From SIG223 sp964442785 (GTDB taxonomy: Bacteria; Bacillota_I; Bacilli_A; RFN20; DUOF01): a DNA stretch of 21,954 bases. A program made the translations under genes and the position numbers. The stretch is from contig CAYTZW010000021.1 of NCBI GenBank assembly GCA_964442785.1, forward strand, positions 1 to 21,954. Direction: 5' to 3'. Shown here one piece after another: positions 1 through 7,878 of this stretch. The notes below the pieces were generated by a model. The model did not search any database and was not told the DNA's origin. It saw nothing but the letters and a program-made list of their open reading frames with translations. The number at the start of each line of letters is the position of its first letter. Position 1 is the stretch's first letter.

Positions 1-90
1 TTTGGGGTTCTAAACTTTACAACCACCCTAAACCACCCCAGAATTTAAAGAGCCCATATTTATATTAACGTGAAGTTATTTTAGATTAAT

Positions 91-118
91 AAAAAAAGGA
101 CAATTAATTAAATTGTCC
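91..118 (-). terminator. Rho-independent terminator of the hrcA-grpE-dnaK-dnaJ operon
   Basis: An 8-bp perfect stem (GGACAATT at 98-105, AATTGTCC at 111-118) with a 5-nt loop is followed, reading on the minus strand, by seven T residues (positions 97 to 91). It lies 23 nt past the dnaJ stop codon, so it most likely ends the heat-shock operon transcript. The bases before position 91 show no gene I can support. Confidence 0.85.
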
Positions 119-140
119 AAAAAGTCATATATTGTTTCAA

Positions 141-1280
141 TTATTTTTTAAAAACATTTTTGATTTTATCAAACCAATTAGCAGTTGTTTTATCTGTTTT
201 TCTAAGTTTTGTATATAATTCTCTTTCTTCTTTAGAAATTTTCTTAGGGGTTTTAATTATTAATTTTACTAATTGATCACCAACATTATTACTTCTTAAA
301 TCTTTAAAACCTTTTCCCTTAATTCTTAGAATATCTCCATATTGACTGCCTTCTGGGATAGTTAAGTTTACATCTCCATAGGCTGTTGGAATTTTGACTT
401 CCGCTCCTAAAGTGGCATCTATAAAGGATATTTCTAAATCCATTAGAATATCTTTGCCTTCTCTTTTAAAGATTGAATGTGGCTTAACATTTATTTCAAT
501 ATACAAATCTCCATTAGGGCCACCATTAATTCCACGTTCTCCTTTTCCTGGGACACGAAGTTGCTGTCCTGTTGCTATTCCTGCAGGAACATTAACATCT
601 AAATCAACTTTTTTCCTTTGGTAACCTTCACCTTTACAATCAGGACATTTTTCCTTAACTATTTTTCCTTTTCCATTACATCTTGGACAAGTTGTTTCAC
701 TTCTCATAACACCAAATATAGTTCTTTGATCGGTAACAACAGTTCCTTTTCCATTACATTCAGGACAAGTTTGATAATCAGAAGGACTTTTAGCCCCTGT
801 TCCCTTACAACTTGGGCAGACATCATCAAAATTAAAAGGAAGTTTGACTTGTTTACCAAAAACAGCGTCCATAAAATCTATATTTAGTTGAACATAACGG
901 TCGTGTCCTTGATGAGTTCCGTTTTTAGCATTACTTCTTGCTCCTCCACCAAAGAAAGAACCAAAAATATCTCCTAAATCTACATCAGCAAAGCCACCGA
1001 AGCCTTGTTGGAAACCGCCAAAACCACCAAAGCCACCAGGATTGCCACCTGCTCCTTGTTCAAAAGCAGCGTGGCCATATCTATCGTAAGCAGCTCTTTT
1101 TTGTTCATCACTTAATACTTCATAAGCTTCATTAACTTCTTTAAACTTTTCTTCTGCTCCAGCTTCTTTATTAATATCAGGGTGGTATTTTTTAGCTAAA
1201 GAACGGAAAGCTTTTTTAATTTCATCGGCAGAAGCATTTTTAGAAACTCCTAAAACCTCATAATAATCTTTTTTAGCCAT
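141..1280 (-). CDS. dnaJ: Chaperone protein DnaJ (Hsp40)
   Basis: Cytosolic co-chaperone that delivers unfolded substrates to DnaK and stimulates its ATPase. All type I DnaJ parts are visible in the 379 residues: an N-terminal J domain (about 1-70) with the HPD tripeptide in YHPDIN; a Gly/Phe-rich linker (about 75-120); a zinc-binding region with four CxxCxGxG-type motifs (CPSCKGTG, CPECNGKG, CPRCNGKG, CPDCKGEG); and the C-terminal substrate-binding and dimerisation part. The length is normal for the family. The ATG is preceded by AAAGGTGG on the minus strand. It is the last gene of the operon, 23 nt after dnaK, and is followed by a terminator. Nothing looks broken. HrcA/CIRCE control through the operon promoter is expected. 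Confidence 0.98.
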   Translation of the reverse strand: MAKKDYYEVLGVSKNASADEIKKAFRSLAKKYHPDINKEAGAEEKFKEVNEAYEVLSDEQKRAAYDRYGHAAFEQGAGGNPGGFGGFGGFQQGFGGFADVDLGDIFGSFFGGGARSNAKNGTHQGHDRYVQLNIDFMDAVFGKQVKLPFNFDDVCPSCKGTGAKSPSDYQTCPECNGKGTVVTDQRTIFGVMRSETTCPRCNGKGKIVKEKCPDCKGEGYQRKKVDLDVNVPAGIATGQQLRVPGKGERGINGGPNGDLYIEINVKPHSIFKREGKDILMDLEISFIDATLGAEVKIPTAYGDVNLTIPEGSQYGDILRIKGKGFKDLRSNNVGDQLVKLIIKTPKKISKEERELYTKLRKTDKTTANWFDKIKNVFKK

Positions 1281-1303
1281 TATTAGACCACCTTTCTTTT
1301 ATA

Positions 1304-3112
1304 TTAATTTTCTTTATAGTCAGCATCATAAACATTTCCGTCGTTACTATTAGAAGAAGTGTTTTCATTTGATGCGGCATTTTGATATTGATTCATCATT
1401 GCTGCAGCTTGCTCTAATTGAGAAATTTTTTCTTTTAAAGTTGCATAATCTTCAGTTTCAACTGCTTTCTTTAATTCATCTCTTAATTTTTCGGTTTCTT
1501 CTTTTTGTTTAGCTTCTAAAGAATCTCCTTTTTCAGCTAAAGCTTTATCAATATCACTAATTAATTGTTCTGCTTTATTCTTTAATTCAACATTTTCTTT
1601 TCTCTTTTCATCAGCTTCTTTATTAGCTTCTGCTTCTTTTACCATTCTATCAATTTCTTCTTTACTTAAACCACTAGTTCCTGTGATTGTGATAGATTGT
1701 TCTTTATTAGAATCTAAATCTTTAGCTTTAACATTTACAATACCATTAGCATCGATATTAAAGCTTACTTCAATTCTAGGTTCTCCACGTCTTGCTGGTT
1801 TGATACCGTCAAGTTTAAAATGACCTAACATTTTATTATCTCTAGCCATTGGTCTTTCACCTTGATAAACAACAATTTCAACAGCAGGTTGATTATCTTC
1901 AGCTGTAGAGAAAACTTGAGATTTTGTTACTGGAATAGTTGTATTTCTAGTAATTAATGGGGTCATAACTCCTCCTAGTGTTTCAATTCCTAAAGAAAGA
2001 GGAGTAACATCTAGTAATAAAACATCTTTAACATCTCCTGCTAAGATACCTGCTTGAATAGCAGCACCAATAGCAACAGCTTCATCAGGGTTAATTGATT
2101 TATTAGGTTCTTTATTTAATAGTTTTTTAATTACATCGACAACAGCAGGCATTCTTGAAGAACCACCTACAAGTAAAACTTCATCAATTTCACTAGCACT
2201 CAATTTAGCATCTTTTAAAGCTTGTTTAACAGGAATTTCTACTCTATCCATTAAATGTTTTGTCATTTCTTGGAATTTAGCTCTTGTTAAAACAGATTCA
2301 AAGTTAATAGGGCCACTAGCATTCATTGAAATAAATGGTAGCATAATAGTTGTTTGTAACATTCCTGATAAATCAATTTTAGCTTTTTCTGCAGCATCTT
2401 TAATTCTTTGCATAGCCATTTTATCTTTAGTTACATCAACTCCATATTGAGTTCCTAATTCTTTAACAATGTAATTAGCAACTACTTCGTCCCAGTCATC
2501 TCCACCTAAATGATTATCTCCAGCAGTAGAAACGACTTCAAAAGTTCCGTCAGCAATATCAAGGATAGAAACATCAAAAGTTCCTCCACCTAAATCAAAT
2601 ACTAAGATTTTTTCTTCTTTATTAGTTTCAAGACCATAAGCAAGAGCAGCAGCAGTAGGTTCATTGATAATTCTAACAACTTCAAGACCAGCGATTTGTC
2701 CAGCATCTTTAGTAGCTTGTCTTTGAGCATCATTGAAATATGCAGGAACCGTAATAACAGCTTTGTTTACAGGTTGTCCTAAATTTTCTTCAGCATATCT
2801 TTTCATATATTGTAAAATTTTAGCACTGATTTCTTGAGGAGTGAATTCCTTATTTAAACAACCAATTCTTACTTTTTCATTAGTTCCAATTTTTCTTTTA
2901 ATAGAACTTACTGTATCTGGATTAGTAACTGCTTGTCTTTTAGCAGCATCACCAACAACTTCTTCACCACTTGATTTAAAAGCAACTACACTAGGTGTTG
3001 TATTTTTTCCTTCTGGGTTAGGAATTACTTTCCATTTTCCGTCTGCTTGCATATATGAAACAACAGAGTTAGTTGTTCCTAAGTCAATACCAATAATAAT
3101 TTCTTTTGCCAT
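1304..3112 (-). CDS. dnaK: Chaperone protein DnaK (Hsp70)
   Basis: ATP-dependent Hsp70 chaperone, 602 residues from the start chosen here. The N-terminal nucleotide-binding domain opens with the phosphate-loop signature GIDLGTTNS and carries the later signatures VFDLGGGTFDVSILD and LLVGGSSRMP. The conserved hydrophobic linker VLLLDVTPLSLG leads to the substrate-binding domain and a charged helical lid. The tail ends DADYKEN, shorter and less acidic than the common EEVDDD-type tail. The start at 3112 is preferred over an in-frame upstream codon 8 residues earlier: it has a perfect AGGAGG 8 nt upstream, gives the canonical MAKEIIIGIDLGTT start, and clears the grpE stop by 1 nt. The grpE tail therefore encodes the dnaK ribosome site, which suggests translational coupling. 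Confidence 0.98.
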   Translation of the reverse strand: MAKEIIIGIDLGTTNSVVSYMQADGKWKVIPNPEGKNTTPSVVAFKSSGEEVVGDAAKRQAVTNPDTVSSIKRKIGTNEKVRIGCLNKEFTPQEISAKILQYMKRYAEENLGQPVNKAVITVPAYFNDAQRQATKDAGQIAGLEVVRIINEPTAAALAYGLETNKEEKILVFDLGGGTFDVSILDIADGTFEVVSTAGDNHLGGDDWDEVVANYIVKELGTQYGVDVTKDKMAMQRIKDAAEKAKIDLSGMLQTTIMLPFISMNASGPINFESVLTRAKFQEMTKHLMDRVEIPVKQALKDAKLSASEIDEVLLVGGSSRMPAVVDVIKKLLNKEPNKSINPDEAVAIGAAIQAGILAGDVKDVLLLDVTPLSLGIETLGGVMTPLITRNTTIPVTKSQVFSTAEDNQPAVEIVVYQGERPMARDNKMLGHFKLDGIKPARRGEPRIEVSFNIDANGIVNVKAKDLDSNKEQSITITGTSGLSKEEIDRMVKEAEANKEADEKRKENVELKNKAEQLISDIDKALAEKGDSLEAKQKEETEKLRDELKKAVETEDYATLKEKISQLEQAAAMMNQYQNAASNENTSSNSNDGNVYDADYKEN

Positions 3113-3113
3113 T

Positions 3114-3647
3114 TTAAATTTCCTCCTTTGGCTCATTAGTTTTTAATTTTGTTATTTTTACAGAAGTAGGTCTTAACACACGGTCGTGTATTTTATATCC
3201 TTTTTGATAAATTTGAACGATACGATGTTCTTTTCCTTCTTCGATTTCTTCAATTTCTATTGCATTATGCAATAAAGGGTCATACTCATCATCAACTTTA
3301 GTAACAATTTCACTTACACCATTTCTCTCTAAAAATTGTTCAAATTGAGCATAAACAAGTTCAAATCCTTTTAAATATCCTGCAACTTCAGGAGCTACAT
3401 TTTTATTAGAAATAACCATTGTGAAGATATCATATAAAGGTAATAATTCTAATAAGAAATCTTGTGTAAAATACTTTGCTAAATCTTTTTTTTCTTTCTC
3501 GTGTTGCTTTCCTAAATTAGAAAGTTCTGCCAGAGTATAAAGATATTTTTGCTTATATTCAAGCATTTCTTCTTCAACACTTTTTTTCTTTTTAGGTTCT
3601 TTTGCCTTTATTTCTTTTTCTTCAACTTTAGTTTCTTCCTTTGCCAC
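3114..3647 (-). CDS. grpE: Nucleotide exchange factor GrpE
   Basis: GrpE releases ADP from DnaK and so resets the Hsp70 cycle. The 177-residue product has the family plan: a highly charged Lys/Glu-rich N-terminus (about 1-30), a long coiled-coil dimerisation segment (about 30-95), and a C-terminal beta domain containing GVSEIVTKVDDEYDPLLHNA and the ending region IHDRVLRPTSVKI. The predicted start is GTG, 2 nt after the hrcA stop, with AAGGAGG placed inside the end of hrcA. The 3' end of grpE in turn carries the dnaK ribosome site. The very tight hrcA/grpE/dnaK packing implies one transcript and coupled translation. Confidence 0.96.
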   Translation of the reverse strand: MAKEETKVEEKEIKAKEPKKKKSVEEEMLEYKQKYLYTLAELSNLGKQHEKEKKDLAKYFTQDFLLELLPLYDIFTMVISNKNVAPEVAGYLKGFELVYAQFEQFLERNGVSEIVTKVDDEYDPLLHNAIEIEEIEEGKEHRIVQIYQKGYKIHDRVLRPTSVKITKLKTNEPKEEI

Positions 3648-3649
3648 TT

Positions 3650-4660
3650 TTATTCCTCCTTATCCTTTCCTAGCAAACCAATTTGCTCTGCTAAATAAAC
3701 CATTGCACTTATTGCTTTTTGATAATCCATTCTTGTAGGGCCTAACAAAGCAATCGTTTTCACTTCGTTATCCACATCAATAGTAGTACTAATCAAAGTT
3801 ACGTCATCATCTAAATCAGATTCTATCTCCTCTCCAATTAAAACACTAATACGGTCATTTTGATTTTTTACCAAATTGAACAATTTATCATTTTCAATAA
3901 GTTTAAACATTTTTTTAATCTTTTCTTTACTAGTTGTAAACTCTGGCTGGTCTAAAATCTTCTCACTACCATAAACAGAATATTCATCTTTATTAAGATG
4001 AGCAACCGTTTCCAATATGGTATTGAAGAAAACTTGATACTTTTCCATATAATCATTAAGAATAGGTCTTAAAGCTTCCATTTTTTCAATTACCTTATTA
4101 ATTGAAGTTCCTACCAATCTATCATTTAATATTTCGATACAATTTTGAATATCATCAATCGAATTAGTAGCCGAAATAGCAAAATTCTTATATTCTACTC
4201 GCCCTTTAGTAGTAACAAAAACCGCTACCGCACTTGTTTCATTTAAAGGGATTAATTGAATTTTATTCAAACATTCACTTTTAGAATCATTTCCCATAAC
4301 AATAGAAGTTAAATTAGTCATTGAAGACAAAATTTCACAACTTTCTTTGATAATATCATCAAGAGCTTTATGTTCATCTTTTAAAACAGTAGTTAACTTA
4401 TGCTTAATAACATCATCAAGTTGGTCAGAACGTAAAAATTCAATATAATATTTATATCCTTTAGCACTAGGCACCCGTCCAGAAGAAGTATGTGTTTTCT
4501 CAATATAACCTTCGGCTTCTAAATCCGACATATCATTACGGATAGTAGCACTAGAGAAAGGTAAATTATACTTTTCTAACAAAGTTACAGAACCAAGTGG
4601 CTCTGCAGTTTGGATAAAATGCTCTACTATCAATTTCAATATATGTTCTTTTCTTGTCAT
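3650..4660 (-). CDS. hrcA: Heat-inducible transcription repressor HrcA
   Basis: Class I heat-shock repressor that binds CIRCE elements and depends on the GroE chaperonin for activity in the species where it has been studied. From the start chosen here it is 336 residues. The N-terminal winged-helix domain (MTRKEHILKLIVEHFIQTAE, then the recognition region LPFSSATIRNDMSDLEAEGYI and TSSGRVPSAKGY) is followed by the inserted dimerisation/GAF-like region. The ATG at 4660 has AAAGGAG 5-6 nt upstream. An in-frame TTG at 4693 would add 11 residues, but it lies inside a CIRCE element, next to the predicted transcription start and without a ribosome site, so it was not used. First gene of the operon; it probably represses its own promoter. 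Confidence 0.96.
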   Translation of the reverse strand: MTRKEHILKLIVEHFIQTAEPLGSVTLLEKYNLPFSSATIRNDMSDLEAEGYIEKTHTSSGRVPSAKGYKYYIEFLRSDQLDDVIKHKLTTVLKDEHKALDDIIKESCEILSSMTNLTSIVMGNDSKSECLNKIQLIPLNETSAVAVFVTTKGRVEYKNFAISATNSIDDIQNCIEILNDRLVGTSINKVIEKMEALRPILNDYMEKYQVFFNTILETVAHLNKDEYSVYGSEKILDQPEFTTSKEKIKKMFKLIENDKLFNLVKNQNDRISVLIGEEIESDLDDDVTLISTTIDVDNEVKTIALLGPTRMDYQKAISAMVYLAEQIGLLGKDKEE

Positions 4661-4673
4661 TTTATCACTCCTT

Positions 4674-4700
4674 TTAGCACTTATTATCTCCAACTGCTAA
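4674..4700. promoter_or_regulatory. CIRCE operator 1 (start-site proximal)
   Basis: TTAGCACTT-N9-AACTGCTAA matches the CIRCE consensus (TTAGCACTC-N9-GAGTGCTAA) with one change in the first arm and two in the second, and with the exact 9-nt spacer. It overlaps the predicted transcription start and lies 13 nt upstream of the hrcA ATG, so it would also be in the 5' leader RNA. Confidence 0.75.
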
Positions 4701-4702
4701 CA

Positions 4703-4731
4703 ATTCTATACCATTATATTAGCACTGTCAA
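4703..4731 (-). promoter_or_regulatory. Sigma-A promoter of the hrcA operon
   Basis: On the minus strand a perfect -35 (TTGACA, 4731-4726) and a -10 with one mismatch (TAGAAT, 4708-4703) are separated by exactly 17 nt. The -35 lies inside the central CIRCE element. Transcription should start near 4696, inside the promoter-proximal CIRCE. Bound HrcA would therefore cover both the -35 and the start site. Confidence 0.85.
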
Positions 4732-4745
4732 GGTTTTAGTGCTAA
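4719..4745. promoter_or_regulatory. CIRCE operator 2 (covers the -35 box)
   Basis: TTAGCACTG-N9-TAGTGCTAA differs from the CIRCE consensus at only the innermost base of each arm. The spacer contains most of the -35 hexamer of the hrcA promoter. Best match of the three copies. Confidence 0.9.
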
Positions 4746-4767
4746 TTTTTCATAAAATTTTTTAAGC

Positions 4768-4810
4768 AATTTTTTAAGACTACAAGTAGTCTTACTTAGC
4801 TTAAAAAATT
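4768..4810. repeat. Nested inverted repeat between the hrcA and thrS promoters
   Basis: An 11-bp perfect outer pair (AATTTTTTAAG at 4768-4778, CTTAAAAAATT at 4800-4810) encloses a second palindrome, AAGACTACAAGTAGTCTT (4776-4793). The two share the AAG, so they are partly exclusive. It lies upstream of both divergent promoters and next to CIRCE 3. It could be an operator or a terminator for stray transcription. The function is unknown. Confidence 0.6.
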
Positions 4811-4835
4811 AGCAACATTTGTTGGTAAGTGCTAA
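4809..4835. promoter_or_regulatory. CIRCE-like element 3 (distal, degenerate)
   Basis: TTAGCAACA-N9-AAGTGCTAA keeps the 9-9-9 geometry. The second arm has one change from consensus and the first arm three. It lies 90 nt from the start of CIRCE 2, which itself is 45 nt from CIRCE 1. It is 37 nt upstream of the thrS -35 box. Weak on its own; supported by spacing and neighbours. Confidence 0.5.
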
Positions 4836-4871
4836 AATCAACTGAAATAATACCTTTTATTAATTAAAATA

Positions 4872-4900
4872 TTGACTATTTTTAAAAAATTATTTAAAAT
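4872..4900 (+). promoter_or_regulatory. Promoter of the thrS T-box transcript
   Basis: TTGACT (4872-4877) and TAAAAT (4895-4900) are separated by 17 nt, each one base off consensus. The predicted start near 4906 falls at the foot of the T-box stem I. Confidence 0.75.
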
Positions 4901-4902
4901 GT

Positions 4903-5116
4903 ACCAAAGCAATGAAAAAGACACGATTTTACAAAATCTATGCTTAGAGAAAAGATGTTTGGTGAAAATCTTTAATAGAGTGTAAAATTACCACTTTGGA
5001 GCAGCATTATCAAATGTAATGCCGTATATCTACGTTACAGAATAATTAAGTGCATGATAATATCATGAAGTAGGGTGGTACCGCGACAACTCGTCCCTAT
5101 GGATTGATATTTTTTT
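4903..5116 (+). ncRNA. T-box riboswitch, threonine-specific
   Basis: This leader RNA senses uncharged tRNA-Thr and allows read-through into thrS when threonyl-tRNA is scarce. The hallmark T-box sequence AGGGTGGTACCGCG is intact at 5072-5085. It is followed by the pairing sequence TCGTCCCT (5091-5098) and a T tract at 5110-5116, forming the terminator alternative. Stem I can be traced: CCAAAG (4904-4909) pairs with CTTTGG (4994-4999), and ACAC (4921-4924) with GTGT (4980-4983). The internal loop between them carries the likely specifier ACC (4990-4992), a threonine codon followed by a purine. A GGTG motif (4961-4964) fits the distal loop. The specifier agrees with the downstream gene. Confidence 0.93.
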
Positions 5117-5137
5117 GTTTTATAAGGAGGAAAAATT

Positions 5138-6871
5138 ATGGTTAATGTAAAAGAAAATGAAAGTTTAAGTATCCTAAATCATAGTTGTGCTCATTTATTA
5201 GCACACGCTATAAAAAGATTATACCCTCACGCTAAATTTTGGGTAGGCCCTGTTATTGAAGAAGGCTTTTACTATGATATGGATTTAGGGGAAGATTCTA
5301 TTAAAGAAGAAGATTTACCTGCTATTGAAAAAGAAATGAAAAAAATAGCAAAAGACGGAAAAAGAATAACTAGAATTGAACTAAAAAGAAATGAAGCTCT
5401 AGAAATGTTTAAAAATGATGAATACAAATTAGATTTAATCAACAATATGCCAGAAGATGAAATAATCTCTGCTTATAAACAAGATGAGTTTATTGATTTA
5501 TGTCGTGGACCTCACGTTGAAAGCACTAAAGAGTTAAAACATTTCAAACTTTTAAAAGTAAGTGGTGCTTATTTTAAAGGTGATTCTAGCAATAAAGTAA
5601 TGCAAAGAGTATATGGTATTTGTTTTCCAACAGAAGAAGAATTAGCAGAACATCTAAACTCTATTGAAGAAGCTAAGAAAAGAGATCATCGAAAATTAGG
5701 AAAAGAATTAGAGTTATTTATGTTGTCTGACTATGGACCAGGTTTTCCATTTTGGTTGCCAAAAGGAATGACTTTAAAAAATACTTTAACTGAATTTTGG
5801 AATAAAATTCACATTAAAGCAGGTTATCAATTTATTCAAACACCAATTATGTTAAATAAAGAATTATGGGAAATATCAGGACATTGGTACAACTACAAAG
5901 AAAATATGTATACTTCTACTATTGATGAAAAAGAATTTGCGATTAAACCTATGAATTGTCCAGGAGGAATGTTAGTTTATAAAAACTCTATTCATTCATA
6001 TAAAGATTTCCCTTTAAGATTAGGAGAATTAGGATTAGTTCATAGACACGAAGCTAGTGGTGCTTTAGCAGGTTTATTTAGAGTTCGTGTTTTTACTCAA
6101 GATGATGCTCATATCTTTATGAGAGAAGACCAAATTAGAGATGAAATTGCTTCTATTATCCTTTTATATAAAGAAGTTTATTCTGTCTTTAATTTAAAAT
6201 TCCATATTGAACTATCAACAAGACCAGAAAAGAAATATATTGGAGATATCAAAACTTGGGACATCGCTGAAAAAGCTTTAGCAGATGCTTGTACACAAGC
6301 AGGATTTGAATACAAACTAAATCCAGGAGATGGAGCTTTCTATGGACCTAAACTAGACTTCAAACTAAGAGATTCTATAAATCGTATTTGGCAATGTGGA
6401 ACTATACAACTAGATATGAACTTACCTGAAAGATTTGACTTAACTTATGTTGCTGAAGACGGTTCTAAGAAAAGACCTGTTATGATACACCGTGCTTTAT
6501 TCGGTTCACTTGAAAGATTTATTGGAATATTAATTGAACACTACGCAGGTGCTTTCCCAACTTGGCTTGCTCCAGTTCAAGCAAGAGTTTTACCTGTTAA
6601 CAATCAATATCATCAAGAATACGCTAAAAAGATATACCAAGTTCTTCAAGAAAATGGTATTAGAGTAGAACTAGATGATAGAGAAGAAAAACTAGGCTAT
6701 CGTTTAAGAGAATCACAAATTCAAAAAATACCTTTCAATATTATTCTAGGAGATAAAGAAAAAGAAACTGTTTCTGTTTCTTATCGTCGATATAATAGTA
6801 ATGAAACTGTTTCAATGACTATTGAAGAATTTATAAGTTTCTTAAAGAAAGAAATTGAAAATAAAAAATAG
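5138..6871 (+). CDS. thrS: Threonyl-tRNA synthetase, lacking the TGS domain
   Basis: Class II synthetase that attaches threonine to tRNA-Thr. The 577 residues start directly at the editing domain: HSCAH (H15, H19) and CRGPH (C122, H126) are the four editing-site residues. The catalytic zinc ligands are present as C274 (PMNCPGG), H325 (QDDAH) and H451 (MIHRALFGSLERF), with the same 51- and 126-residue spacing as C334/H385/H511 of the E. coli enzyme. A C-terminal anticodon-binding domain follows from about 475. The roughly 60-residue N-terminal TGS domain of most bacterial ThrRS is absent. The ATG has AAGGAGG 7 nt upstream and no open frame extends it. The stop is TAG. Regulated by the T-box above; followed by a terminator. 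Confidence 0.97.
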   Translation: MVNVKENESLSILNHSCAHLLAHAIKRLYPHAKFWVGPVIEEGFYYDMDLGEDSIKEEDLPAIEKEMKKIAKDGKRITRIELKRNEALEMFKNDEYKLDLINNMPEDEIISAYKQDEFIDLCRGPHVESTKELKHFKLLKVSGAYFKGDSSNKVMQRVYGICFPTEEELAEHLNSIEEAKKRDHRKLGKELELFMLSDYGPGFPFWLPKGMTLKNTLTEFWNKIHIKAGYQFIQTPIMLNKELWEISGHWYNYKENMYTSTIDEKEFAIKPMNCPGGMLVYKNSIHSYKDFPLRLGELGLVHRHEASGALAGLFRVRVFTQDDAHIFMREDQIRDEIASIILLYKEVYSVFNLKFHIELSTRPEKKYIGDIKTWDIAEKALADACTQAGFEYKLNPGDGAFYGPKLDFKLRDSINRIWQCGTIQLDMNLPERFDLTYVAEDGSKKRPVMIHRALFGSLERFIGILIEHYAGAFPTWLAPVQARVLPVNNQYHQEYAKKIYQVLQENGIRVELDDREEKLGYRLRESQIQKIPFNIILGDKEKETVSVSYRRYNSNETVSMTIEEFISFLKKEIENKK

Positions 6872-6879
6872 GCATTTTA

Positions 6880-6907
6880 AAGGTTAGGACAATTCCTAAC
6901 CTTTTTT
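6880..6907 (+). terminator. Rho-independent terminator after thrS
   Basis: AAGGTTAGG (6880-6888) pairs with CCTAACCTT (6895-6903) around a 6-nt loop and runs into a T tract (to 6907). It begins 8 nt after the thrS stop. Confidence 0.9.
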
Positions 6908-6915
6908 AATGAAAA

Positions 6916-7725
6916 CTATTTTTGAACAAATATTTTACCTACTCCAACAACTTTAGAATTTTCAATTATTTTAAATTTAGTATTTTCTTCCAAATTAAAA
7001 TTAAGTATTTCTATAAAACCACAAGACACATTTAAACTATCCCAATACAAAATGTTAATGGCAGCATCAACAAAATGATTTTCCAAATTAATGGAAATTG
7101 GATAATCAAATCCAAATGGCAATTCCTTTTTTAATCTTTTTGAAGACCATTTAATGTTACATCTATATTGATATTTTCTAGTATTGGTAGGTATATATTC
7201 TTCCTTGTAATCTTTTAAAAACATCGAACAATCTTCTAAGGCTTCTTCAATACTAGGATAGCATTCTTTTGTCTCAATTTCCCCGTCATAAACCCAAGAA
7301 GCATACTCTAAATTTTCAAAATAATCTTCTTTTTGATAAATAACTAATTTTTCACCCCAAATAAAAGTATTATATTCATTTTGAGTAACTAAAATTCTTT
7401 TCATATTTGTTTTATCAAAAAATATTTTCTTTAAATATTGGTCATAACGAGAAATAGAACTATATTTATATTCTTTTATTATTTGATTTTCATCTTTTTC
7501 TTTAATGCTTTTTTCTAAAGCTTTTTGAATGTTTTTAAATCTAATTTTTTTAAAGAAATCATCATAAGAAAAAACAGTCAAAAGAATTGCTAAATAAAAT
7601 ATTACAAAGCACAAAACTGAAGCAATAAAATCAGTAGCCGAACTATAATCAATTAAGCACATTATGACAAATGATAAAACAGATAAAATTATAGAAACAA
7701 TTTTTTCAAATTTACTATATCTCAT
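6916..7725 (-). CDS. Unrecognised membrane protein with two N-terminal helices
   Basis: The 269-residue product is not one I recognise. Two hydrophobic segments (about 9-26 and 33-52) separated by a short loop should anchor it as a hairpin in the membrane, leaving a mostly soluble, Lys/Glu-rich domain of about 215 residues, probably in the cytoplasm. An Arg/Lys-rich stretch follows the second helix (KKIRFKNIQKALEKSIKEKD). The soluble part has several WG/WVYDGE-type aromatic turns and ends in a beta-rich stretch. The ATG has GGGAGAAC upstream. It is a single gene with its own promoter, convergent with thrS and divergent from infC. Stop TAG. It could be a sensor or scaffold, but nothing in the sequence decides this. 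Confidence 0.75.
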   Translation of the reverse strand: MRYSKFEKIVSIILSVLSFVIMCLIDYSSATDFIASVLCFVIFYLAILLTVFSYDDFFKKIRFKNIQKALEKSIKEKDENQIIKEYKYSSISRYDQYLKKIFFDKTNMKRILVTQNEYNTFIWGEKLVIYQKEDYFENLEYASWVYDGEIETKECYPSIEEALEDCSMFLKDYKEEYIPTNTRKYQYRCNIKWSSKRLKKELPFGFDYPISINLENHFVDAAINILYWDSLNVSCGFIEILNFNLEENTKFKIIENSKVVGVGKIFVQK

Positions 7726-7752
7726 TTTTAAGTTCTCCCATCTTTTTTACTC

Positions 7753-7781
7753 ATTATAAAATTAAGTTTTTCTCTTTTCAA
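7753..7781 (-). promoter_or_regulatory. Promoter of the two-helix membrane protein gene
   Basis: On the minus strand TTGAAA (7781-7776) and a perfect TATAAT (7758-7753) are 17 nt apart, about 28 nt upstream of the start codon at 7725. Confidence 0.75.
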
Positions 7782-7843
7782 GGTAGATTTTTAAAACCAC
7801 TTATTCCTTAAAAAGTATTTCATTGTGGAAAATCAAAAATGAG

Positions 7844-7872
7844 TTGACATATTTCTAATATTAGTGTAATAT
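7844..7872 (+). promoter_or_regulatory. Promoter of the infC-rpmI-rplT operon
   Basis: A perfect TTGACA (7844-7849) is followed after 17 nt by TAATAT (7867-7872). A start near 7879 gives a leader of about 140 nt before infC. Confidence 0.75.
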
Positions 7873-7878
7873 ATTTCC

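Noticed and set aside
1..60. C-rich repeat (AACCACCC twice) at the left edge
   Set aside because: Too short and cut by the window edge to support a gene end or an RNA.
3113..3136. Upstream start for dnaK adding 8 residues
   Set aside because: It would contain the AGGAGG ribosome site inside the coding region and the extra residues are not part of DnaK; ATG 3112 gives the canonical start.
4661..4693. TTG start for hrcA adding 11 residues
   Set aside because: It lies in CIRCE 1 next to the predicted transcription start and has no ribosome site; ATG 4660 has one.
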